DNA from: Blasia pusilla
Taxonomy: Eukaryota > Marchantiophyta > Marchantiopsida > Blasiales
DNA: 64,000 nucleotides
Direction of reading: 5' to 3'
Assembly (NCBI GenBank): GCA_050084515.1
Contig: CM114271.1
Coordinates: 47,554,001-47,618,000 of the forward strand
Each line of letters opens with the position of its first letter. Position 1 is the first letter of the stretch. The notes under the pieces were generated by a model, which saw nothing but the letters and a program-made list of their open reading frames with translations, made no database searches and was not told the origin of the DNA. Below are positions 1 to 12,543 of the stretch, piece by piece. Made by a program: the position numbers and the translations under genes.

Positions 1-116
1 GCACACACAACCCATGACTGAATTTTACTGCACACAGTAAGTCGCCACTACAAGATGACTGGATTCTCGACCACAAGACAAAACACCAGAAAGAAAAAGA
101 AAGTGTTATCATTTAC

Positions 117-3100
117 CTTGCCATAATCATTGATAACCGTCCCACGTGTAATTTCCCAAACCTTCACAATACCTTCAGCATCCTGCATACATTAATGCCA
201 AAGTATCAACATCACTACATCTCTTACACCCTGATAAGTTAAAAATTTGCACAGGAAGCACCTATTCTATTTTCTTGAATCTTACCTGGCTACAGAGTCA
301 GTATTTCTTGCATCGTCTATGTTAGTTATCAACTTGTCTATAAAGTTATGCTCGTTCTTGGAGTGAAGATATGTGAAGGTTTCTCTGAGATTGTGGAGAT
401 GTAAGAAGGAGAATCAGCGATGCTTAAATGAAAAGCCCATCACTTGGGCAATTTAGCATTTGAACCACAATTACATAACTTGATGTGATTAGGTGATTAC
501 TTATACAGATGACAGATTGATCACCCAGTAGCTTTTGGTACACTACAGCAAGAAGCAGTTGCCGGATAACGTGGAGAATGACTTAAAACTTGGCTGACCA
601 TACCTTGGTCAAGACATGACGACGATCATTCAAGATTGCATGCCGTACAATTCCTGCAGTACCGGGAATAACTGCAGATGGGGTTGAGTGTAGAGGCACC
701 TGATAACCAGAACCCACATCTCCAGTAATCAAAGTCCAGACCACAGAATGCTAGACACTTAGGCACAATTTAAGGCGTCCACACCACAACACCATCCTGA
801 CCACCAAAATTATCCGGTCGATCAACTTCATCAGAAGAAAAAAAAAAATAAAGAAACATTGAGGCACCGATTGGGTACATACAGGTGCGGAGCCATCTAA
901 ACATGCCTTGGCTCGGGCGAAGGGTAAAGACCCAGCCACAAATGAGCTAGCTCTTTGGAGCTTCTTGTGCAACATTCGCTCCCGAGCTGGCCACTTGTTA
1001 AGAGAAGAATCAGTTGTAGCAACCCACAACCACTCATCTCCCTGCAATGCCAGCTGCAACACCGGTTGTTGCTCCATACATAAAAGTGTACTTTCACGAG
1101 TCACGAGATCTGTGAGGTACACCTGACATAAACATTGAAAATCAATTTGTGGGAAAAATTGGGGACGGCTCCCTGTAATTACAGGGGAAAAGGCATCACA
1201 ATGTGTACTGTGTTAGACGTATAGAGATTTAGAGCAATAGAGATTTTCCACAAGCAACCTTACAAAGTTTTGCATTTGAAGCTTACAGAAAGATCCCTTC
1301 CACCGCTGTAGACGTGGCTGAATGAAGGAGTGCTTGCAAGAGCCCACACAGAGTCGGTGTGCACGGCATAAGAGTGAACACATCGCTGTTGACCCAAATC
1401 CCAAAGACTGCAAACCATTTCCTTACATTTGAGTGCCAATAAGAGAAACTCCCCAAAATATGAAAAATAAAAACTCAGCTTTCAACATCGACCATCCCTG
1501 ACACGCCACACAACCCCAACATGCGTGCATATCCAACCCCAACACACATGCATATCCAACTTAAATTTCAAAATGCGCGAACTTCTAATCAAAGAATATT
1601 TCATCTCTGATTTATATATTGTGGAAAAGAAAGTTGACGCACCGAATCATGAAGTCAGAAGAACCAGATAAGCAATATCTGCAGTATCCAAAACACCATC
1701 CCAGATAAGTTGAGTAAATGTGCCAGTCCAGAGACTACAGTTGACAGAAACATAAGGCCTTTGGATTGAGATGATGATGACGGTAGGCAGAACTCGTAAA
1801 AATAGCAATGGAAATCCGCACAATACCTGCCAGTTGGATCCAGAAGAAGCGCTCGTACATTGTCTGTATGACCTTTCAACTTCATTTGCTTAGTGCCAGT
1901 CCTTGGATCCCAAACCCTTACAGCCTGGAGGAGGTTGACAAAGTAAGAGGTGTGAGGAATTTGCATTTGGTCAATAATCCAGACCAGATTTTCATGTAAG
2001 AAACCCAAAACATCAAAAACTCCGCATCAACAAACATTAAAGTTTCTCCACAACTTGGCAATGATAGCATACGGACCTTTTCTGTACCACCAGACACGAG
2101 AGTGGTGCCAGCATCATTCATAGACAAAGCGTAGATGGACTCCTTGTGGCCCTTCGCTGGAATAGGTGCATAACCTTGTGGAGGAGTCCCATGAGGTGTA
2201 GACGAGTCAGTTTTGGTATTAACAGTGCGATCACTTGTTGATACAACACCAGTTGTGAAGCTGCCATCTTGTGTTCCCTCGTCAGTGCCTTCATGTGTGA
2301 CCTTTGCAATTGGCACCATTGCTGCTTCTAGATCCCATATGAAGACCTCACAACCAAGGCCACCAGAGGCGACAATATTGCTCTGAAGGATGACAACAAT
2401 ACACAGGCACGTTGAAATTAAAGGATAATTCATTTTTGAACTACATGTCATGAACTACTATGCCTAAAACATCATATACAAATATGAGTTTGGCAGTACA
2501 CCCAGCGCATGTCATACAGAAAATAGTTCAGGTCCCTTCCAGTGTCCCCAGCTTTTGTTTGGCTACCTTGTGCCTACCACTTTCAACAGATTCCTCTCTA
2601 TTTGAAGAGGTGTTGAGTGGGAGTTGAAGCCTGGTAACTATGGATGAGTCAAACTTATGTTCATGCAGACAATATACCAGTTCACTCAATTCTACTTTTG
2701 CCACTGGGAGTATAACGTTGCTTGGATTGTGACACAACTCCAATGCAACTGACTCACAGAAATTTTGACTACTGGCGACTAGGAAAGAAATTGAACTCAC
2801 ATGTCTGGCAGAAGCCAGAGCTGTAACATAATCAGAATGGTGCCTGAATGTCCGTGTACATTCCCGATTGGAGAAAGCTTGCCAGGTCTGCAGACGCAAA
2901 CCATATTGCAACTTGCCGTTAATCTTGTGTAGAATTTGTGCTGTAAAAATATGTCTACATACTGGTAGATACATCCCAATTGTACTATACCTTGAGAGTA
3001 GTATCTGATGAGCAGGACACAAGCGTGTCATCACCAGTCAGCACTACATCATTTACCTGGTAAGGAAAATAAAACTCATTAGGTTCTGACCTTCTCCCAT

Positions 3101-3859
3101 CGCACCCACAAGAAGAGGCCATCAGTAGAAACGAAAGGACTCCTGGGTGGTGAAGATGAAAAAAACTACACAAGGGCTCCGTGCCTAAGAATACAATCAA
3201 TTCTTTCAAGTTGTGCCATCTGGAAAGAGACTATATTTATTAAATCCATAGCCCAATTTCAGATTCATGTTCAAAGAGGAAGCAGAACTGTGGTCTGACT
3301 AAGTGCGATCCATGTCCTAGCCAAATATGGTGTTCTTTGCGCAGCACAAATGCCCTAATTTCCAGGGTTTGATCATTTACCCAGTCTACATGCGACTCAA
3401 ATGTAGACCGACATACTGCGGCATCCTCACCCAGGTCCCATCTCTTCAGAGTTCCATCCCTACTTCCTGTGAAAAGAAAATCTCTTCCTGTGCCTTCTGC
3501 TTGTCTCCCGACCTTGACACAATTGATGCCTGAACAATGCTGCTCGGAAGAACCAGGCCAGAAGGTGTGAATGAGTTGATTAGTCGACCAAACTCTATTT
3601 TTCTACGAAATGCAGATTGGAAGCAGGATGATCGCATATTTTCACAGAGAAACGCTGGGCAATTCTGTAATTTGAAATGGACTAGACTAAGCAACAATTT
3701 AGGTTGAACACACTAAGAAGGTCGATTAACCGTCCACAGAAGTGATGAAGTTTCCAAGACCTTGTAGTCATTGGAGTCCCGCAACACATAGGTGAAGCGT
3801 TTTTCCTTGCGAGGGCGTGTCGAATTTGCAGTATTTCCAGTGCTGCCGACGCGATGCAT
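117..3859 (-). CDS. WDR48/UAF1-like WD40-repeat protein, 3' end outside the window
   Basis: WDR48 (UAF1) proteins are beta-propeller cofactors that bind and activate ubiquitin-specific proteases. Eleven exons join in frame: 3859-3761, 3542-3381, 3056-2991, 2887-2801, 2382-2077, 1924-1827, 1678-1643, 1407-1287, 1122-883, 699-604 and 182-117. They give 459 residues with no stop. The order of motifs matches WDR48: an N-terminal [13 protein letters not shown] segment, then blades containing [109 protein letters not shown] and [12 protein letters not shown]. The ATG at 3857-3859 is the first after an in-frame TGA. Exon 1678-1643 is only 36 nt. The exon at 2382-2077 carries an insert rich in Thr, Ser and Gly before [10 protein letters not shown]. 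The C-terminal part (SUMO-like domains in animal WDR48) lies beyond the left edge. Identity is fairly sure; individual splice borders are by eye. Confidence 0.85.
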
Positions 3860-6000
3860 ACCGACTGTTGCCAGCACTAAGTTATTACTCTGCTCTGTGG
3901 TTCATCACAGACTGCCCACTCGATATGCCTGTAAGAAACCTGGAAACCTTTTGCGACTAGCATCTCTCGCTCATTCTCCAACGCGACCTTCACTTAACCC
4001 TCGTTTGAGTTCTAATACAATTGTATTCACAGCCCCTGGTCTTCCTGTCAGTACTGCATTACACAGTGAACCATTCGTAAGAACTTTAAACAGAAGGTCA
4101 TCAATCGGGTAGGATTTGACCCACATGCGAAGCCCTGGCCGGAAACATGTCAGAAGGCAAAATAAACGCGTAAGAACGAACAAATTGACGCTGTAGGAAG
4201 CAAATCGGGCGGAAACGCACTGCAACTGTGGGAAACGAGTATGACTGATGGAAGACGGCAACAGCGCCGGATGTAGTTAAGTTGCAGGTTTCCGACGCAT
4301 CAGATGGGAAACGCCGGCGGCCAGAGGCCGAGTAAAGCTCTACACGCAAAGCGTTACGAGAAAATCCGAGAACAACCCACTCCAGGACTAAGTTCGTTTA
4401 CGGGGTCACAAAAAGCACAGCACAAAGAAAAGAGAGAGAGAGAGAGAATGTCTATATGTATGTACGAAGAACGAAGTGTCCACGGGGACCCGATAGGGCC
4501 ATGCGACTACGATTTGAGAGCGAGAGAGACAGAGATTAGTAAGCCTTGAGACGAGATGCTGGTACAAACGATAATTCGGGACAGATAACGCCCGCTCTGA
4601 ACAAAAGCGAACGGGATCAGCCAGAGAAAATAAAAAAGCAGACGAAACTGGAAATTTCAGTAGTCTGCGCACGGCATGCAAGCGAACGCGGAGGCAAGCA
4701 GCAGGCAGACAGGCCTGGTGATACTGAAAAAAAAAAAAGCGAAGAGATAAGTGGCAGAGTGAGGTTTTTACTGTTCGCAAGTGTACAAGGTGCAGATCTA
4801 TGGATTGATGGATGTAGGCAGGATGTCAGGCTGGCCTGGTGGATGAAGTAGGAGCCGGGTCCAAACAAGAGTAGAATATGACCACGAGGCAGATACCGGG
4901 GAGCAAACAAAAAAGATGCCGCAGGACCGTGAACCACCCCCCTCGCGCTCACACACGCGTTTCGGCACGAGTGCTTGTAATTCTCACTTCCTTCCTTCTA
5001 GAAAAGGGGGGGGGGGGTTTGGGGTGGAGGGGTGAATTAAAACACGCAGAGGTAATTACAGTCTCATCATCATCCTCGACGACACATGAGCCAAACACAG
5101 AGAAAACGCTCATAGGCGGCAATCTTCCGACGCATCTCCGCGTAGAATTTTCTTACGATGCTCCTCATCAATGCTCTGCTCAAATTTGTGCCCAATTGTT
5201 AGCTAGGGCAGCGCAGTTCTCTGCTCCCAATTGTTAGCTAAGACGAGCTTCCGCTTCTCCATGCGCTCCCGCTGACGCATCCGGGCAGCGCAGCGTGTCG
5301 TGGCTTGTCGAACTCAGCCCCAGCTCCCGTCGCGCTCCCGACGTCGTCCCGTGCGCCGTCGCCCGGTGAGAACACTTGGTGTATACGCGTTGTCCGACGG
5401 TTCAGAGCGGTGCTCCGTCAACTCGACGTTGACATGGAAGACGAGACGCGTTTGTCCGCTGGTACGATGGGGGCGTCTTACCGCTTGGTCAATGGCGACA
5501 GTGATGTCCGAAGGTATGACGATGGATGGAGCTCGGGAAGAGAGGAGAAGATGCAGTACAGAAGCTCAGCTATTGTCATTAATTAATTAATTATATATAT
5601 ATATAATTAATCTATTATCTGTAAAATTTCGATTTCTATGTATATCGTATGATGTTTTAAACGTGACGATTACGATTTATTGTTTCTATCTAATCGTCAA
5701 GATTACTGGAAATTACCGCGTGGGCCCGTCTAGATTGGTGCACGCGGGAAATAAACATGGGAAATTCACTATTCGTCTTATTTATTGGAAATTAAAGTAT
5801 TTGAAATTAAAGGAGCGATTTAAGAAAGCCACGTTTCTTTTCGAGCGCTCAAAATGTTTTTAAAAACTGGATTTTTTAATTCGAAAGTTTCCTGTTGAGC
5901 TTCTCCGGAGCGAAAATCTCCTACTCATCCTCTCAACTTCCTTTCTAAAATAGCCATATTATTATATTCATTCTTTTCCTTCTCTCCTTTTCCTTGCTGG
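3860..6000. other. Intergenic region between divergent WD40 and USP genes
   Basis: The stretch separates the start of the WD40 gene from that of the ubiquitin protease and should hold both promoters. It has a (GA)n run near 4432-4448, an A-run near 4728-4737, a G-run at 5004-5014, a direct repeat of CCCAATTGTTAGCTA near 5190 and 5225, and a (TA)n/TTAA-rich block at 5580-5610. Several overlapping open frames (4101-5586) look like chance in GC-rich DNA: they have no recognisable domain and compete on both strands. The frame at 5305-5586 starts with TTG and ends in the AT-rich block; I would not call it a gene. Confidence 0.5.
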
Positions 6001-6002
6001 CG

Positions 6003-6037
6003 TTGACGTGGCGGGCCGACCCCGGGGTTTAGGGTTT
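6003..6037 (+). promoter_or_regulatory. ACGT-core element and telo-box upstream of the USP gene
   Basis: TTGACGTGGC (bZIP-type ACGT core) is followed about 20 bases later by TTTAGGGTTT, the telo-box (AAACCCTAA on the other strand). Telo-boxes are frequent near transcription starts of plant housekeeping genes and bind Myb/TRB-type factors. They lie about 400 bases before the ATG at 6441, so the start of transcription is probably close. The role is inferred from motif and position only. Confidence 0.4.
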
Positions 6038-6440
6038 CACGGGCTCGTTCCGTAGCATGCACGAGGAGCTAACGGCAGCAAGAGCAAGCAGAACGAACAT
6101 GGTGGAAAGCGGTGCCCGCGATCGATTTAGCCGAAGCGGAAATTGCTTGATCTGAGGAAGAACGATGGCAGGAAAGATCGGGACCAGTGTGCTTCGGTGT
6201 GCCGTGAGGCGAGGAGGGGAGGCGGAACGGGGCAGGATTTTGTAGGCGTCGTTTGAGCGATGACAGAGGACAGAAGTGGGAGGATTGAGAAAATAGTCCC
6301 TACTCTCTGCGATGGTCGCTGAAATTGGTGAGAGCGTATGCGGTGGATGATCGAGAAATCCGTTACAGCGATGTATGTTCGGAAACCCTGGGTTGCGGAT
6401 CTCCGTTGAGGGAGAAGGAAGGCGGTGATGACTTTGCTTA

Positions 6441-8887
6441 ATGGCTTTTAAGAGCAAGAGGTTGGCAGGGGAGTCGGAAGAATACAAGCCTTGCCAGCAT
6501 CTGTTGGACTACCGCGCGAAATATGGTCTTCAGGGTTTCCGAGTTTTGCAGAAATGCTTGAAGACAGGACCGCCGGGACGAGCGAGTATTAGACGAGAGG
6601 AGAAGGAGGTTCCTCGTTGCGCGATCTGCGGGAAAGCCCATGGCAGACTGTATGCGTGCCTGGTGTGCGCAACAATAGGGTGTTGGGTTCCACCGGATCT
6701 GCTACACTCTCGGTTGCATGCGCAATCGAAGCCCGGGCACGATCTCGCTGTGGATGTAGACCGGGCCGAGCTTTTCTGCTGCATTTGCAATGACCAGGTA
6801 TACGATGCGGATTTTGACAGGGCCGTTATCGGCGCACAGTCTTTAGTTGCGTTAGGTGGAAAAATAAATGGGAAAGAGGCCGGTCGCAATGGCCGAGAGG
6901 GAACAGATGGAAACAGCACTGCGGCAGATGGTAAGGGAGTACGTAGTGTCAAGGGTAGCTTATCGCTTAAAAAGTCTGAGAGTCAAGGCGCGGCTACTAA
7001 CGGCCATACAGGTAGCGAGTCCGACAGTAAATGGGAGGATAACGAGGAGAGTCGTGAACGCAAACGGAGGAAGGGAGCGGAGTACAAGCCCTGGGTTCCT
7101 ACTCCTAGCGAACAACTCGCTTTGAGACAGGGCTCCACTCCCTTGATTGAAGATTCCTGTTTACCATCGGGTCTCAGAGGGCTGAATAATCTGGGGAATA
7201 CGTGTTTCATGAACTCTGTGTTGCAAGCGCTGCTGCACACTCCCCCTTTGAGAAATTACTTTTTGAGCGACAGACACAATCGAGCCATTTGCCAAAGGCG
7301 CGCGGCTCATCTATGTCTGGGCTGCGACATGGATACCATTTTCTCTGCAGCTTTTTCTGGAGAGCGCACTCCTTACAGCCCCGCCCAGTTCCTCTACAGG
7401 TTCGAATTTGGCCTCCACGCCTCTTTGGATTCCCATCTTCTGCTGATCTTCTGTTTGGTTGTGTGGTTGCACCAGCCATTGACGGTTGTGTGCTGAGTTT
7501 CCCTACTCCGCTCAAGGGAGAATCGCCAGGTCTCTCTGTCTTAACTAACATCACATCAATCTGCACCTGGCCGAGCCTTGCAATCGACGACGTTTGAGTG
7601 TGAAGGAGCACAAGGGAGAAATAACTGTGTCATCCGAAGAATGCCGATCTGAAATCTTTCAGATCAGTAAAAAAATTTCCCACATTTGTCATTTGTTTGT
7701 CGCCTCTTATCGATCCGTTTTGGTGATTGCAGTTGGTGGAGACATGCCGCTAACCTTGCTGGCTACGAGCAGCAGGATGCCCATGAGTTCTTTATTTCTA
7801 CAGTAGACGGTATACATGCCAACTCTGGCACCACATCTCCAAGGGCCAGAAATTCACAGACTGGCAGGTAGTGGTTGCGAATTGACGCTCGCTGACTTCT
7901 GCAAGTAGTAGCGTGTGGTTTTTGGGTTGGCAAAATTGGATTAGCTGTTCCTTCTGTTCTGTACATTTTGTGGTCGAAATTGGAGGACCACAGCTTTTAT
8001 TCATCCGACGCACCTTTTTCTGAACTCTCTCCTGATGCAGGGGGGGCGATGTGGACTGCCGCTGTATCGTCCATCGGGTATTCTCCGGCCTATTACGTTC
8101 TGATGTCACGTGTACAGTGTGTGGATTCACCTCAACTACTTATGATCCGTGTGTAGATATCTCCCTAGACTTGGAGCCTGACATCCGCCCCGATTCAAAA
8201 GTTTTCATGGATTCTATCATTGGCAATGCCGATGGTGGGCGTTCGAGTCGAGGTGCTACTGCTAATGGTGCCATCGGAAATTCAACTCTTCTGGGATGTT
8301 TGGATCGCTTTACTCGGCCTGAAAGACTGGGTGCAAATGAGAAGTTCTATTGCCAGCGTTGTCAGACTCGGCAGGAATCTATCAAGCAAATGTCAGTTCG
8401 GAAGTTGCCACTTGTTCTCTGTTTCCACATAAAGAGATTCGAGCATTCGTCGACCAGAAATACCTCCAGGAAGGTGGATCGGTACATGCAGTTCCCTTTC
8501 TCTCTCGACATGGCCCCATATCTATCCTCGGCTATTGTGAGATCTCGGCATGGAAACAGGTTACTCTTTGTAGATACAGAGGAGATGTGGTCATCCCAGA
8601 GCCCTTCCTCGGAGTTCGAGCTTTTTGCCGTAGTGACACACTCTGGCAAGCTTGACTCGGGGCATTATGTTTCATTCATCCGACTTGCCAGCCAGTGGTA
8701 CAAATGTGATGATGCATGGGTCACTCGCGTCAGTGAAGAAGTTGTACGTGCATCACAAGGCTACATGTTATACTATGTCTTGAAAACACTGTCCTACAAA
8801 AGTAGTGATCTGCCGGATTCGAAGACTGGTCACGAGAATGAGGCCAATGGAACCCATGGCCATGCAGGAATGGCGAATGGTGTTTGA
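6441..8887 (+). CDS. UBP22: Ubiquitin-specific protease, USP22/UBP22 type
   Basis: The product is predicted to remove ubiquitin from histone H2B, as USP22/Ubp8/UBP22 do within SAGA-like deubiquitinating modules in the nucleus. Three exons (6441-7399, 7733-7867, 8041-8887) have GT/AG borders and join in frame to 646 residues. Residues about 18-130 form a ZnF-UBP domain (C18, H20, C60, C63, C73, C76, then [21 protein letters not shown]). A linker at about 140-220 is rich in Gly, Ser, Lys and Arg, including RERKRRK. The peptidase domain starts at [16 protein letters not shown] with catalytic Cys255. It continues with [20 protein letters not shown], a Zn ribbon (CTVCGF and CQRC) and [11 protein letters not shown] with catalytic His573, followed by the Asp of CDDAW. 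All catalytic residues are present. Length and order match plant UBP22. It stands head-to-head with the WD40 gene. Confidence 0.93.
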
Positions 8888-11800
8888 GATCTCCCTTCAA
8901 ACATGGGGTCAAGTGTTGACGTGAGTTTGTGGCCCATCTGGTGTTGACATGTTCCTGGAGATTGAGAGTTGAGATATAGTTCTTGGCCTGCTCTGAAACT
9001 GATCATCAACTTTCTCACCTACAGCACCTGGGACCTTTGCACAAAATTAGTGGAGACCATTTTGTAGAGTCACTGGCCATGCGACTGCTTTACTGGAGTG
9101 CGGGAGGTTTGGCCGAGTCATCACTGCCCATGTGACCACATGAAACGACCTCACGGGAGATGCTACCCTAGACTCCAGCAAAGTCTAAGCAGCTGGAGTA
9201 CTTACTGGCTGATTAATTTCTTGGCAGGGAACGTTTTGAGGACAAGTGAGTGAGCTGCCACTCTGCTGAATTAAAACTTGCTGGACCGGAAAGTGTTGTC
9301 TTGCCACTCATTCTGAAGATTTGGTACTCAGGTATTCAAGGTATTCTTAGCCAATTTGGGAGGACTAGTTTGTTTTGAAAGCTGAGATCCTCCCATCAGT
9401 CCCCCTCCTGTGACTGTATAAGTGTCAACCAAAGTAAGGAGCTGCTGAACGAATTCTCTAGGAATATACCTGAAGTGTTGGTGATCAATGTTCAATAGCC
9501 AGAAGAGCTGTATGTCTTGTGAAGTCTGACAATAATACACAGATTCTCATGAGCTGTATTGTAAACAGTATGGCAGTTGATCAGTTCTCCACTGGAGGAG
9601 AGCTGCAAACGGGTTTGTCCAACCCCATGAATAAGAGAGTATCAAGTCTGGAAGAGCAACTGTATGACAAGTGATTCTAAGTCAGAGGCAATGGCACAGC
9701 AGACCTAACTTTCTTAGCTGTAGAACATGTAGTCATAGCTCCAGGGTAACCCTGACTTATTTGGATGACAGACACAGGAAGATCTCGAGTCTCCACCATG
9801 GAGCTCTCCAGGATATCATTTCTGTGTCAAACAAAATTTTTGGAGCAGCTCCATTGAGGCTCCCCTGTCCCATGTACTAAGACTTTTCTGACACTCCAGC
9901 TCTATTGAGGTTCCGTAGTTCATGTATTTAGACTTCTGACACTGCAGGCAATCTGCAGGAGAAAATTCAAGTGCTTGAAGGCCATCGGTAATGGCCCGAG
10001 GGTAGAGAAAGTTTGTCATGTACATTAATTCAATCTTACACCTCAAATGCCAAATAGGGGAGCACAATACACTGCCCCCTACCGCACGTATGTATTGCCA
10101 AGCCTTCCAAGGAGACTAAGGAAAGATGAATGGTGGATGTGCTTTGGCATCACGAAAGGTGATTATTTAAGGGGTTGTGTAGGGTGTGCCTCGGATCTCA
10201 CAGATTTAGACGGACAGGTGTAGACAGACTTTTGGTGGTGTCTGAAGCATTGGACTTGTCACAATGCTCCACGCCGGTGAAATTAGGTTAATCCTTCGGT
10301 CAGTTTCTGATAAGCCACCAGGGTGAAACGCGTAGCCTTTTCATGGCTAGTGAAGAGACGAAACTGGAGGCTAGAATAAAAAAAAGTTCCCGTCTTCTGG
10401 CCTTCTGTTTCGTCCCTTAACTAGATCTAGACTGTACTTGATGTTAAACTCAAAGGGACGGGAATATATGGATGAAAAACTACGTTTTGATCCGTGATAC
10501 CTAGAGTACAGAATTCAAGTATGTCGACAATCTTAGGGAAATAGACTCTTGGATCAATTTTAAGGTATCTTGGGTCCTCCCCTGGTCTAAATCATAATTG
10601 GGGACCCTACACGTATAATAAGACAAACATGGTCGGAATTTTGTGTCTTGATCCATAATTGATATATTTCGGGAGTGGAAATCCAAAGGGGTGAGAGGAA
10701 ACAAAAAGTGATAAGCACACGCGGATAGGTTAAATGGTGAGGAAACAAAATGAATGGGTTGGGAGGAGACTGGAACTGATAAACATGGACGACATGCGGA
10801 TAGCCCAAATGGTTAGGAAACAAAATAGATGGAAAATACATTTAATTAATTAATGAATTTATTAATATGTTTTGGTCGAAATGTGATATTATTAAATTTT
10901 TAATTGATAAATGAAATTATTTAGAAGAGTGAAATGGTATTATTCCTTTCAGATTTAAGGGAAGAAATTTGTATGACATTTTTGAATGAAAAATCATAAC
11001 TCTTTTAAAAATGCTATTTTATGAAGGGACGAGGCCCGACCCAATGTAAAAGTCACATAGAGAAAGCCCGCATCCATTTGGGTATCATAAAAGGTAGTAA
11101 TTTTGTTTTCATAGTCCATACCCATAGAGGGTAATTATATTTGGAATGCAAGTAGAAAACACAAATGTTCTCAAGAATTGTGGTCAGTTACTTCCCCATT
11201 TTTCTGTCACCAATTATAACAAAGCGTGTTGAACACGCCATGTATCTTAGTGGTAGTAGCACTTTCACTTACTTCACTTGTCCTGAACATATGACTAGTA
11301 GTGAGCTAATTCCATAAGTTCATGTCATGCTGAGTTTTGAAATTTAATCGTTCCATTGCACTTTCTTAACTTTCAAAAAAAAATTACACGTTCGTGTTAA
11401 CCGTTTCTGATTGGAAAATTACTATCAAATATTGAATTGATGGAAAAATGTTCCTTTTATAAAAATACACTGATTAGACGTGTGGAAACTATGTGAGACG
11501 GATAATTCTTCTTTTTCTCATAGGAAAATTTGGATATTTTCTTTATTTGGTGCCACGTCGCTTCGTTACAATAAATGAGGAATCTATAGTTAGTTTTGAT
11601 CCTTTTACAAAATAACTACATTATTTTGTAAACTCGCTTGCATGCATGACATGTGATTGATCGAATTTAGGAAGAAAACACTAACCAATGCATTCCGTGC
11701 TCAAGAAAGCAACAGTAAGATAATTTTGGCACATAGTTTCTTTGTGATGGGTGTGAAAGAAAAAGCGAGATGCGTTTTTTTGAGTGATGTGATCATTTCT

Positions 11801-12543
11801 AATTTCTTTAATAGAAAAACATTCTACGTACTATTTGCAATATAATTCGGAATAGAGGTTATCGTTACATCATTAGAAGATAAGTTTATGATCGATTGAA
11901 ATTTTTATATATGTTTTCATGAATCTTATGGTGTTAAATGTCATCAATATTATCTTATATCTTACTTATTAAAATGAACAATATTAATGTAGACATTCCC
12001 AGTGACTCGCTTGACTCATGGATGCCAAGATTATCACTTGCAAGGGTAAACTTCTAATCCTTGAGACGACTAACTGGTTCAAATAAGAGACCTACATCAA
12101 AACTGGAAGTAGAAGGAAAGAAGGATGACCATGAGGAAACATTCAAAGAAGAGTCTTTCAGTGCAATGCAACGATTTGATTAATAATCATATCGTATTAT
12201 ATTTGCTTTATTAGCCGGAGAAACATATAGAGAATCCGAGTGACAAACCAAAGTAGACTTTTCTATGCCCTTGGATGTAAGCAATAACTCGACTCTAACC
12301 TTTCTGGTTTTTTATGATAGCGAAATTGTATAACTAACCGCTTTATTTGCGACACAAAGTAGCAAGAGGATGGTATCGACCACCTTACGTGGTCATAGCG
12401 CCACAGCGTGAACTAAAGTATATGCTCTATGCAAGAGGTTGATTGAGGACAGGAGGGTATTTGAAGTGCCTTGATGGTAATTTTGAAGTGCTCTATTCCT
12501 TACGAGCACTTCAGAGGCTTCCCGAGTGGAAGGAGGAATGGTT
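8888..12543. other. Intergenic region, mostly unexplained; imperfect tandem motif near 10.7 kb
   Basis: No coding sequence is supported. The first kilobase probably holds the 3' UTR of the ubiquitin protease. An AATAAA followed by an A-run near 10375 is too far to assign. At about 10690-10830 the phrase GGAAACAAAA recurs three times with GCGGATAG between, an imperfect tandem arrangement. From about 10850 the DNA becomes AT-rich. I see no transposase, tRNA or clear repeat unit here. Confidence 0.4.
12342..12347 (-). terminator. Candidate AATAAA polyadenylation signal of the SAMHD1-like gene
   Basis: On the minus strand AATAAA lies about 200 bases past the TAG stop at 12546-12544, a plausible place for 3'-end formation. 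Plant polyadenylation signals are loose, so this is only a candidate. Confidence 0.35.

Noticed and set aside
3792-5590. Several small genes upstream of the ubiquitin protease
   Set aside because: The frames overlap on both strands, some begin with TTG, and none has a domain. They are typical of GC-rich promoter and UTR DNA.
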